Shown here piece after piece: positions 32,812-42,850 of a stretch of 64,000 nucleotides of DNA. Made by a program: the position numbers and the translations under genes. Location of the stretch: assembly GCA_922989275.2 (NCBI GenBank), contig OV277859.1, forward strand, positions 83,634,198-83,698,197. The letters run 5' to 3'. The notes under the pieces are model-generated. The model did no database searches. It was not told the DNA's origin and saw nothing but the letters and a program-made list of their open reading frames with translations. Numbering within the stretch: position 1 is the stretch's first letter; each line of letters begins with the position of its first letter. The DNA comes from Gari tellinella. Taxonomy: Eukaryota > Mollusca > Bivalvia > Cardiida > Psammobiidae.

Positions 32812-33490
32812 ATTTATTACCGGACTCTCTATTTAAGACAGATCTAGTTCCTGGATTGTACATGGCTGAATGAAAAGCTAGATCTAGATCTACATGATTT
32901 GAACAACTGTATAAATTCTAGAGATTATTTATTTGTCATATCTTTATTTAATTCACTACAACAACTGAACGCACAGCCACTGTATTTAGAAAAGGTTTCT
33001 CTGAAATATTCATTTTTTCAAATACGATTTGAAATGTTTATTTACAAACATTTTCTTATTGACTAAAATTGATTGACACTCAGTTTCAATTACGTCATAA
33101 ATTCATGATGACATGACGTCATTTAGAATGTAGACCTAACGTCATAATTTGTTTAATTAAAGGAAGATGCTAGATCTGCAAGTGGTTTAACATCATTCTT
33201 TATTCGGAGTCTACTCATTCTTATAAATACTAGATTATCTTTATGTAGCCTTTTTAGGGTATTGTTCGAGAGAGAACTATAGCCCGAAAAAACCGTAAAA
33301 TGCTAGATCTATGTAAGACGGTTCCGATGCAGAAAATGTTTGCGCACCATTTTCGCGCAGGCAACAGTGCCGTGCAACAGTCAACTGTTGACCGGTCAAC
33401 AGTCACCTAGCATAAGTCTGGGAATTCTTTACCAAAAAACAGTCAAAAATGCTTAATAAAACTTAAATAGAGAGTCAGGTAATAACATAA
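32812..33490. repeat. Segment with 25-bp inverted ends
   Basis: TTATTACCGGACTCTCTATT near 32815 is matched inverted by AATAGAGAGTCAGGTAATAA near 33467. The interior is AT-rich with a 20-bp palindrome ACTGTTGACCGGTCAACAGT. It is probably a non-autonomous DNA element next to the 171-bp palindrome. Confidence 0.5.
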
Positions 33491-33630
33491 ATTGCAGGAC
33501 TGGTGCAAATATCGTGTCTCGAACCATACACGCGGGTTCTCTGGGAAGCAAGTCAAAACGCCCCAAGACAAAATGTCCCGAGGCAAAACATGTTGGTCAA
33601 AACCCCTCTTGTTAAAACGCCACCAATTTT

Positions 33631-36600
33631 AGGCTCACCTGAGCACGACGTAGTCGATGTGCGTCGTGCGGTGTACATCGTACGTGCGTCCGTGAACATC
33701 TTGTGAACGCTCTAGAGGCCAAACTTTTCACTGAATCTTTATTAAACTTGACCAAAATGACAATCTTGACAAAAGCTAGATCAAGTTCGATTATGGGTCA
33801 TGTGGTATTAAAAAAGTAGCTATTTGATAGGTCACAATCAAGGTCAAATCTTAGAAAAAAGCTTGTGAACACTCAAGTTACCGCAATTTTGACCGAATCT
33901 TTATCAAACATGGTCAGAATGAATAACTTGACAAACTCTAGGTCAAGTTTGAATATGAGGCATGTTGGGTAAAAAAGTAGGTCAATAGGTCAAGCTTGCG
34001 AAACTCTATAATTTAGGCACAATAGAAAAAGCTTTTGAACACTCTTGTAGCCACAATTTTTACCCAATCGATCTTTATCAAACTTGGTCAGAATGACCAT
34101 CCTGACAAAATCTATGTCAAGTTTGATATAATGGGTTATGTGTGAGCAAAAAGTAGGTCACTAGGTCAAATCTTAGAAAAAAACGTGTGAACACTCTAGT
34201 AGCCACACTTTGAGTGTAATTCTTATCAAACTTTGTCAAAATGACCATGTTGACCAAATCTAGTTCAAGTTTAGGCATGGGCTACGTCACAGGGTCCCGA
34301 CACGATTAATTTTTAGGGGAAAACATTGTCAGAAAGTATATATACTTTCTGACAATGTTTTCCCCTAAAAATTAATCGTGTCGGGGCCCTGTGGGCTACG
34401 TGGGGTTAAAACGTAAGTCACTATAGATCAAAATTCTAGAAAAAGCTTGTGAACACTCTAGTAGCTGCAATGTTTGGCCAATCTTTATCAAACATGGTCA
34501 GGATGACCATCTTGACAACATCTAGGTCAGTTTTACGTATGGGGTGGGGAGGGGGGGCAAAAAGTAATTTAAGTCACTAGGTCATATCTTACGAAAAGCT
34601 TGTGAAACTCTAGTAGCCGCAAATTTGGGTCAATCTAAATATCAAACAAGGTAAGAATTGATATCTTGACAAAACTTGATCAAGTTCGAATATGGTTTTA
34701 TTTTGTCAAAAAGTAGGTCACAAGGTCAAATCTTAGAAAAAAAACTTGTGAAAACTCTCGTAGCAGCAATATTAGACAGATCTTTATCAAACATGGTCAA
34801 TATTAATGTCTTGATAAGATCTAGGTCAAGTGTGAATGTTGGTCACATTGGTTCAAAAAGTCAATTGGTCAAATCTAAGGGGTTAAAACTTGTGACACTC
34901 GAGTTGCCACAATTTGAGCCATATCTTTATCAAACTTTGTCAGAATGACCATCTTGACAAAATCAATGTCATGTTTGAAAATGTGACATGTTGGGTAAAA
35001 AATGAGTTCACTAGGTCCAATATTAGAAAAAGCTTGTGAAAACTCCATAAGATACAAAAGAAAAAGCTTTTGAACACTCTGGTATCCACAAGTTTGACCC
35101 AATCTGTATCAGACTTGGTCAGAAAAACCATCTTGACCATATCTAGGTCAATCGATAATCGGCTATGTTAGATCAAAAAGTAGGTCACTATATAAGTCAA
35201 ATATTCTAGTTACATCAATTTGAGCCCTATCTTTATCAAACTCTGTTAAAATGACCATTGTGAAAGATTCAAGGTCAAGTACGAGTATTATGTGGGGTTA
35301 AAAGATAGGCCACTAGGTTAAATCTTAGGAAAATAACTTGTGAACACTCTAGTAGCTACACTTTTGACCGAATCTTTATCAAACTTTGTCAGAATGACCA
35401 TCTTGACAAAATTTATGTCAAGTACGAATATTGGTCACATAGGTAAAAAAAGTAGGTCACTAGATACTCTTAGAAAAATGTTTTGAACATTATAGTAGCC
35501 ACGTATTGAGACGTATCTTTATCAAACTTGACCAGAATGACCATCCTGGCATAATCTACATGTAGGTCATGTTTGAATATGGATTATCTGGGTCAAAATG
35601 TAGGTCACTAGAACCCTGTGAAAACTCTAGTAGCCACAATGTTGACCGAATCTTTATCAAACTTTGTCAATATGACCACCTTGACCAAAATTAGGTTAGT
35701 TTTGAAAATATTTTATGTGGAGTCAAAAAGTAGGTAACTAGGTCAAATCTTAGGAAAAAGCTTGTGAACATTCTATTAGAGCTTGCGAACACTCTTATAG
35801 CTACAATTTGAACCCTATCTTTATCAATCTTTGTCAGAATGGCCATCTTGACAAAATCTAGGTCAAGTTTGAGTATGATTTATTTGGGGTTAAAAAGTAG
35901 GTCACTGTGTAAAATCTTAGAAAAAACGTAGATGAACACTCTAGTAGCCACACATTTGACCGAATCTTTATTAAACTTTGTCAGAATAACCATCTTGTCA
36001 ATATCTAGAACCAGTTTGAATATTAGTCCCTTGGGTTTAAAAAAGTAGGTAACTGGGTCAAATCTTAGAAAAAAGGTGTAATCACACTTTTGACCGACTC
36101 TTTATAAAATTTAATCAGATTGACAATCCTGACTAAATCTAAGTCAAGTTTTGAAAATATTTTATGTGGGGTCAAAAGTAGGTCACTATGACAAATCTTA
36201 TAAAAGCTTATGAACATTCTAGTAGCAATGATTGAGCCTAATCTTTATCAAACTTGGTTAGAATGACCATCCTGACAAAATCAAGTTTGAATATGTGCTA
36301 TTTGGGGTCAAAACGTTGGTCACTAGGTCAACTCTTAGAAAAAGCTATATTTATCAAAATTGGTCAGATCTAGGTCAAGTTCGATATTTGGATATTTGGA
36401 ATCAAAAAGTAGGTCGCTAGGTCAAATCTTAGAAAAAAAGCTAATAGCCAAAATTGAACCCTATCATTATCAAACTTTGTCAGAATGACCATCTGGACCA
36501 AACCTAGGTCAAATTTAGGTATGGGTTATGTGTGATTAAAAAGGAGGTCACTAGGTCAGATCTTAGAAAAAGCTTGTGAGTACTCTAGTAGCTTCGATTT

Positions 36601-36725
36601 TAGCCCCATTTTATCAAACTGTTCATAATGGTCATCTTGACAAATTCTAAGTCAAGATTGGACATGACTTATGTGGGATCAAAAAGTAGGTCGCTAGGTC
36701 AAATCATAGAAACAAGAGGGCATTG
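33631..36725. repeat. Diverged tandem array, about 130-150 bp units, some 20 copies
   Basis: Each unit has TGTGAACACTCTAGTAGCC, ATCTTTATCAAACTTGGTCA, GAATGACCATCTTGACAAAA, TCTAGGTCAAGTTTGAATAT, AAAAAGTAGGTCACTAGGTC and AAATCTTAGAAAAAGC. It opens at GGCTCACCTGAGCAC and closes near ACAAGAGGGCATTG. Units are well diverged, so the array is old. It is split by the palindromic element at 34288-34393. Confidence 0.85.
34288..34393. mobile_element. 106-bp near-perfect palindromic element, 8-bp duplication GGCTACGT
   Basis: CACAGGGTCCCGACACGATT and its complement GTCGGGGCCCTGTG form arms of about 53 bp meeting at AGTATATATACT. GGCTACGT flanks both sides perfectly (34280-34287, 34394-34401). This is a minimal hAT-type fold-back element. 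Confidence 0.88.
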
Positions 36726-36977
36726 AAGGACCTGATGTCGCTCACCTCTTGTAATGAGGCTTGGTAGTTTACCTTTAAATTTCACCAGTTTTAATCTAAA
36801 TTTAATCTATTGAAGTTTGTAATTTAGCAGGTAAACAATTTTGGAATACAACCTCATAATTCTAGTTTAGTAGAGTACATCAATACCATTTATACCGGGA
36901 TACTGCAAGGGATCCTTGTGTCCTTGCTAGAAGATTTCATTATATACAAACAAGGGTATCTAATAAAGACACTATAG

Positions 36978-37224
36978 CAGGGCTGCTATAAGTTGACATG
37001 AAAAATCCTAACATTTCGAAATTTGCATTTTTTTCAATTGCGAATTTACGAATCGTACCTTTACCCCATAGCCTGTTCTAGTTTTGTTGACACGTGACTA
37101 GGCTGGAAGTAAAGCAGAATGCGCCTTATGGCGCATTCTGCTTTACTTTCAGCCTGCTTTAAGCTACCATGTTCTAGAACAAAATCCGAAGATTTAGGAA
37201 AAATCCGGAGAAATGGCAGCCCTG
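36978..37224. mobile_element. CAGGGCTGC miniature element with captured hairpin core
   Basis: The ends are CAGGGCTGCTATAAGTTGAC and AATGGCAGCCCTG. Flanks CTATAG/CTATAT form a 6-bp duplication with one mismatch. The interior is a TTAACCC-family fragment (ACCCCATAGCCTGTTCTAG, then the AGCAGAATGCGCC hairpin). Other copies: 52365-52600 and 53768-53978. Confidence 0.82.
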
Positions 37225-37378
37225 CTATATAGTGTTTGTCCATGCAGTGCAGGCCCTTTGGAGACGTCGCGTAACGCGATGTCTTATTAGAGTTTACATT
37301 GTTTGCCAATGTCTACTAGTAGACGATACGCATTCATGGAATAAAGGGTGTCCTTCATGATCAATTTATTCGGGAGAA

Positions 37379-37591
37379 TTTTACCCCTTCACCGCTTTAT
37401 TGTCGTTTGCTTCATTATTGTTGTCTGCAAGACACGTTTCAAAGTTAGATTTAAGGTTGTATGACTTATAAATATCGATAAGAGTGTGAACAGTTTCGGT
37501 CCTGATCAGACGCCGCGTTACGCGGCGTCTGATCAGGACTCAAACTGTTTGCAAACACGATTTAAAGCGTCATTGAGAGTGAAAGGGTTAA
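37379..37591. repeat. TTAA-type element with GATCAGACGCCGCG hairpin
   Basis: TTTTACCCCTTCACCGC to GTGAAAGGGTTAA. Its ATTTAAAGCGTC segment is the uninterrupted counterpart of the site hit by another element at 57337. Confidence 0.7.
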
Positions 37592-38241
37592 CGTAGCGGT
37601 ATATCAAATTATCTATGGACTTTAATGTTATGTCCTTAATATGGGAAAACAACTGTTCCATTACTAATCTTATGTCTTCACAGAGTTACCGTTATTTGTT
37701 GTTTCTTCAATACTCACTGGTTAGGAACTTGGTTACAGTGGGGCGAGGGTCCTCACGACAGGTGGTATAGGGGTCATTCCGAAAAATGTTTCAGAGTCAT
37801 GACTCTTTCTCGCGTGTACATGTAAAAACATAACCGTTCAGCGAGTTTACACAGCCTAATGGCAAGGATTCTTCATAAAAAACGTGGCAAGAGCTTTTGG
37901 CTTCCTTTTAAGAAGATACTTAACGTCGCCTGCGTAAGAATTCAGGTGAAAAAGAGGAAATAAAAGCAAGTGATTCCCACTACCTACATGTAGATGCACA
38001 TTTTTTGTTATAAATTGAATTTATGTAAGAAATTGCAGCATTTAACACAATAAGATAATCTATTTGTTCGAGTTTTTCTCATATTGAAGCATTTTTAAAA
38101 GATATTTGTCCGACTTTTAAAGTTATCAGAAGTTTGGTGTTACTTATCAATGTGATGTAGAGGCTACAGGTCCCTGACGACTGTTTAATAAGTGGTTCAG
38201 GTTCTTCTTTACAGTGTTACAAAGTCTTCACGATTCTCGAA

Positions 38242-38451
38242 ATGGACGAGATCTCGTTTGAAGGCTCGAGTTTACTCGATATAAGCCTGGATGTTGAAGG
38301 AGATGATAATAACAATACATACGGCACTTCCTGCAGCCGGACTCCCGTGCCTATGTTGCAAACGCAGAAGAAAAAGCAGTTTCTGTGTAAAGAATATCAG
38401 TACATGACCAGATGTTCAGGCATTCTTAACAGCACAAACATACCCCTGTGA
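38242..38451 (+). CDS. Short ORF inside the 2.7-kb element, possible first exon of a passenger or transposase gene
   Basis: A 69-codon frame starts MDEISFEGSSLLDISLDVEG, acidic and then basic (QTQKKKQF). No domain recognised. It lies just upstream of the zinc-finger fragment in the same orientation; the two could be exons of one gene. Composition is more coding-like than its surroundings. Confidence 0.35.
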   Translation: MDEISFEGSSLLDISLDVEGDDNNNTYGTSCSRTPVPMLQTQKKKQFLCKEYQYMTRCSGILNSTNIPL

Positions 38452-38466
38452 GAAGTTATTGAATTA

Positions 38467-38585
38467 TTCTAGAATTATTCCAGAATGATTTCTTGAATAT
38501 TAATGAACAATTCTAGAAGTGGCCATTCATGAATATTCTGCAATAATTCTAGAAAATTGAAGTTTTTAGAACCATTGTTCTAGAA
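38467..38585. promoter_or_regulatory. Cluster of seven TTCNNGAA palindromes
   Basis: TTCTAGAA, TTCCAGAA, TTCTTGAA, TTCTAGAA, TTCATGAA, TTCTAGAA and TTCTAGAA start at 38467, 38478, 38490, 38511, 38526, 38547 and 38578. TTCNNGAA is the dyad of a heat-shock element. The first three are 11-12 bp apart. It may equally be a decayed short repeat. Confidence 0.4.
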
Positions 38586-38610
38586 TTACAAAAACTCTAC
38601 AAAACCCCCT

Positions 38611-38787
38611 TTTGTTTCTGGGCAAAAGAGTTCCTTCGAATGTGGCACTTGCGGAGAAGAACTCGATTCGAAAGCCTCGCTCATTGAACATGTCAAAGAC
38701 AAACATGGACCAAAGAATCTGGCTTTTTTGTGGAAAATCATTTTCATGGAGGCCGTCGATGCAAGTTTACCTACCCTTGAGAATTGA
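38611..38787 (+). pseudogene. C2H2 zinc-finger coding fragment
   Basis: The frame opens FVSGQKSSFECGTCGEELD and continues to a TGA at 38785. It contains C-x2-C-x12-H-x4-H (FECGTCGEEL...LIEHVKDKHG), a canonical single C2H2 finger. No start codon is in frame, and CAAAACCCCCT precedes it, so it looks like an internal exon or broken gene carried by the 2.7-kb element. Confidence 0.55.
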
Positions 38788-38874
38788 AATTGCCCTAGTC
38801 CTTACATTACTTATTAAACTTTGTGAAATTGATAATATTCAAGACAGCAGATAACCATGAGATTTGTCATTGCA

Positions 38875-39215
38875 GAGTTATTGCCCTTGTTTGACTAAGA
38901 ATTTGTATATGAAATTATTCAGTAACCGTAGAAAGTTATTAATTTCAAACTTCCAATATATTTGAATACTTGTTTAGTTTCAAAAGGGCAACGCATTACA
39001 ACAAGGCAGGTAAAGCAGGCAAAGATATTGTCCTTCTTTTGACTTATAGTTTACTTTAAGTGGAATGTAGACTGTCCAAGTATGTTTAAGTTGTTGTTGC
39101 TTACAAACTTCTATGATCAATAGGGCATTAAACACACATTCTTTAAGTTTGAAAAATATAGCCGTCTCAAGTATATGAAAGTCGAGCGTCCAGCACCCGT
39201 TTTGCGGTGCTCTCG
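38875..39215. repeat. Inverted copy of the 10.13-10.48 kb repeat flank
   Basis: GAGTTATTGCCCTTGTTTGA, GAAATTATTCAGTAACCGTA and the end GTCGAGCGTCCAGCACCC match the other strand of 10135-10480 closely. Only the outer flank of that array family is present here, without the tandem units. Confidence 0.75.
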
Positions 39216-40809
39216 TTAATCTATATGTAAAATTCGACTACAAATAACATAACTTTTTTTTTGTCAAGCATGTCCCGGCTCTCTAATTCTTAACCCGTCT
39301 GATATGATTAAACCCTTACTCTAGAGGGGTCCGGGGGCATTCTCCCCCGGGAAATTTTTAATCCTAGATCGTCTCTGGTGCGTTCTGAGGGCGTTTCCCG
39401 CATTCAAAGACTATGTAAAAATTTGACTCAAAAATAACATATTATTGATTCTAGGATAACAGGTTTTTTCTGACAGCTTTTCTTCAAGCCTTTGATCTCT
39501 ACCCCTACCCCCTACGATTTTTATTGCATTTTTGAACTTTTCAATTTTTCTATTTTTGAGGACAATGTGTACGCAGTTGCGTTTTTTGCGTACAGGTAGC
39601 TACGCGCCTGTACGGTCAGGGTAAAGCAGTGAACGGGTTTAGTTTATATTTGATTTATGACGAATTGTTTTGATATATTTGTTTGAGAAGTAGTTGACAA
39701 GTTTATTAGTTAAACTTCTACACTAACCGAACGCAATAATATGTAATATTACAGAAAATATAATTTACAACCACTAAAAGGAAGGCTAATTGATTGTATA
39801 AAAGACAGGTGACAGCTTAAAGCCTTGTGAAGGGTAAAGGGTCCCTTGCAATACATACACTTTAGATCCCTTCTCTCTCAAACAAAACAAAATTGTCGAT
39901 AAGAACCTGTAACCCTTTATTACCTGTCGTCAGAGAACCTGTAACACTCTCTGCTAGACTCTGTAACCTTATGCATCACATAACAATCTAGTAAATTTCA
40001 TTGATATATTCTATAATTACTGCGAGTCTCTTGCATAGATGTTATTTAAGTATTACCGTAATCTTGCCAGAAACTTTAACGAACATTAAATACAGGCGAA
40101 TTATACAGTCATTTTACAAGAATTGATCATTGTGTACAACAACCTTAATTTCCACGGCGTTTAATTGACTTTTTCAGCCATAAATTCCATAAACGGAACG
40201 AAATAAGCATATATACGCTTGGAAAAACATCAGACTATATGGTGACAATTCAGTTTTACAGCAGTTTTGATAGTTTAGCCTTAAAATTGCCTCTTTGGCG
40301 TTCAATTGAACATGACTGATTTAGCTTCACGAAAGCACTCTGAAACATGTATAGTCAGGACTCCGATACCACCTGTCGCGAGGACCCTCGCCCCACTGTA
40401 ACCAAGTTCCTAACCAGTGATACTAGTTAGATAGAGACAAGAGCGAGAGTCACACAGAGTGACAGAGACCAAGGCAACTGTCTGACAGGAAGACAAACAG
40501 ACTGTCGGAAAGATTGAGACACGAAATATATTCATCTTTTTCCAAAGTGTGATCACATTGTTGAAACGAAAGGAGGGAATACAGTGTATCTAAAGCATAA
40601 TTATTAAGCTTCAGAAAACCTGCCCTGCTTTCATTAAAGACATCTCCTGACGACCTTTTGGTCATAACGCATTGTCAGACAATTTCCTTGCAAAAAGCAT
40701 GGGCCTTGTGCATATTGAACCATTGAAGCGTCTTACAAGTGTGATACTCTACCTTTATATTGGATAGTTTGGTTAGAAATAACCATTGAAAATCACTAGA
40801 GTATGAGTA

Positions 40810-41165
40810 TAATCTGGACTTCACCAGGTAAACTGCACAAGACAGTTACATTGACACCTCCAGAACAATATGCTGGTGGTCCCTCAATGGACTGAGGAAA
40901 AGTCTTTAAAGACGTTTCCTCAGTCCATTGATGGACTATCCCCCATTGTTCGCGATAGGCGACAAAGAGCATGAATCACAAGCTGTCATCGGGTATACCA
41001 ATCTCAGTCGGTGTGAAATTACGGATAACTAATCTTGAGCTGTGTATAATCTGGGCCTCACCAGGTAAATTGAGATTTGTATAGCTTGTGTTCCATGCTT
41101 TGACAGTTAAATTTCACACCTATCCAGCCAATGGGGGTGTAGTCCATCAATGGACTGAGGAAAAG
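40810..41165. repeat. Palindromic repeat with GGACTGAGGAAA arms
   Basis: TCAATGGACTGAGGAAAAGT and the complement ACGTTTCCTCAGTCCATTGA meet at CTTTAAAG. Related sequence lies at 46.8-47.2 kb. TTCACCAGGTAAACTG / CTCACCAGGTAAATTG words repeat around it. Confidence 0.6.
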
Positions 41166-41186
41166 TCTTTAACACTAACCATATAG

Positions 41187-41322
41187 AACCTCTCGCCACG
41201 GCCCGCTCGCCCCAGGGCGCACAAAGGTGGAGTGACCATGGAGAATGACAAAAGCATGCAATGTTGAAGGCATGTGAATCTGCGGGCGCCCTGAGGCGAG
41301 CGGACCGTGGCGAGAGGTTCTG
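41187..41322. repeat. GC-rich inverted repeat with 60-base loop
   Basis: Arms AACCTCTCGCCACGGCCCGC TCGCC and GGCGAGCGGACCGTGGCGAG AGGTT (about 36 bp, few mismatches) enclose a loop rich in AATG. Much more GC-rich than its surroundings. No target duplication was found. Confidence 0.6.
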
Positions 41323-41329
41323 TAGAGTT

Positions 41330-42139
41330 CGCGGTAATGAACGCAGGGCAGGTGAATAATATATTTCCTTAAAACAGACAGCAGCTTAATGGGTGATAAA
41401 AGCAAAGACAGAAAGCTCCACATGGAAGTCGCACGTATTATGTTAAAATGTCCATGCAAAGGCCGCGGAGACAGCACTGTACTGTAACTGCAATGCTTCA
41501 CATATACTCAGTGCAAAAAGAAACGCACATTTATCACCACACTATTATTTAACAATGTTGAAAAAGGGAGGTTTATTATTGATCTGGTAGCATAAAAAAC
41601 TGCACAAATCGTCGCTGTGTTTAAAACAGACTGTAGTTAAGGAAATACACTATCAAATGAAAATCTCCGAAGGCTCTCGATAAAAATTTCAGCATAGGTT
41701 CTTCAAACATATTTTAGTACCATGGCAAAAAAACACCATAGGTCATAATGGTCTTTTTTTTGTCTATGGGCATTTGAAATGTATTATGTAGCCCTTCTCG
41801 GCAAAGGGTCGGCATGTGTTATTTTGGCTTTCTAAAATGATGTAAAGTAGGCCTAGTAATTGGCACAAATAATTGAAACAAACATTAAAACAGTTAAAAT
41901 GTGATGCTTACTAAAAGTATGATGCAGAGAGTATAGTTTGTTTCCTGAAATATATGCATATTCTTAATTATTTTCGACTCAAATTCATTGAAAACACTCA
42001 CTCTATCAAAATCTATCCGAAATATATTGATGCAAAATTGTTCCTGACTACTGTTTTAACATTACTGCTAACTTTCATGAGAAAACCATGACTGCCATCT
42101 AGTTTAAAACACAGGTACTTGACACATACTTTATTATCT

Positions 42140-42170
<31 letters not shown>

Positions 42171-42850
42171 TGTGGTTTAAAACTGGTAAAGTAGTATCTA
42201 TTTAGGAAGAGTTACCCAAAAACTGACAAAAGTGTCTTGTTCTCGACGCTTGGGGCACACGGGGAAGAAGAAAAATAACCGGATGAGTGTATTTTATTGG
42301 ATGTAAGAAGAAACTCGTTGGGTCAAGAGATTTACGGACGTTTCGCTACCAAGGACGTTTGAATTTCAAAGAAAGTGGTCACATAGTCCATGCCCGTTCA
42401 CCTACATCTTTCATACTTGCACCACACATGCCTTTTAGGCAAAACCTTTGCGACTGTGTGACATTTTGGACCCTGTGACCTTGACATTGGCAGAAACCAT
42501 GTACATGTATAGCCTAACGATCATGAGCTTATATAAATCATTGACATTGGCATTCACTTCAGCCAATGCGTTTAAACTTCGAAAAGTGATTTTATAACTT
42601 TGGAAAAGTTGCTTATAACTCTTATTTCCTTGAGGTATTTCTTTCATATTAAGTATGCGTGTGTATATGGACAATGCCTTTCCATGCAAGCAAAACGTTG
42701 GATGCAAGTGACCTTGACCTTGATCTTAGAGTCATGCAGTGTTTAGGTGTCGAAATCTGCGTTTAGGCTCCGTAAAATGCTTATAACTAGTGTGCCTCTT
42801 GAGGTTTTATGGCTTTCATATTTGGTATGTACACTTAACGAATATTATAA
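41330..42850. other. Gene-free stretch
   Basis: A Tc1-like end (ACTCAGTGCAAAAAGAAACG) is at 41498. A 26-base C run is at 42145-42170. Short ORFs at 42287 and 42435 show no domain. Confidence 0.5.
42145..42170. repeat. Run of 26 C
   Basis: An uninterrupted homopolymer after TTAA, with G-quadruplex potential on the minus strand. Exact length may be a sequencing or assembly artefact. Confidence 0.9.

Larger units (their letters stand above)
37715..40419. mobile_element. 2.7-kb element with long inverted ends, CACTG termini and 5-bp duplication ATACT
   Basis: The left end starts CACTGGTTAGGAACTTGGTT; the right end is its complement. The match continues through ACAGTGGGGCGAGGGTCCTC and GACAGGTGGTAT with a single mismatch over about 55 bp, and more loosely for 40 bp further. 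ATACT flanks both sides (37710-37714, 40420-40424). The interior holds two small coding-like pieces (38242-38451, 38611-38787), an inverted copy of the 10.1-10.5 kb repeat flank, and a fragment related to 19822-21415. CACTG ends with 5-bp duplications are found in Transib/RAG-like transposons, although the target is AT-rich; CACTA/Chapaev types are the alternative. Confidence 0.8.

Noticed and set aside
33631..36725. Regularly spaced repeats reminiscent of a CRISPR array
   Set aside because: Units are long, diverged and contiguous without unique spacers, in a eukaryotic genome.
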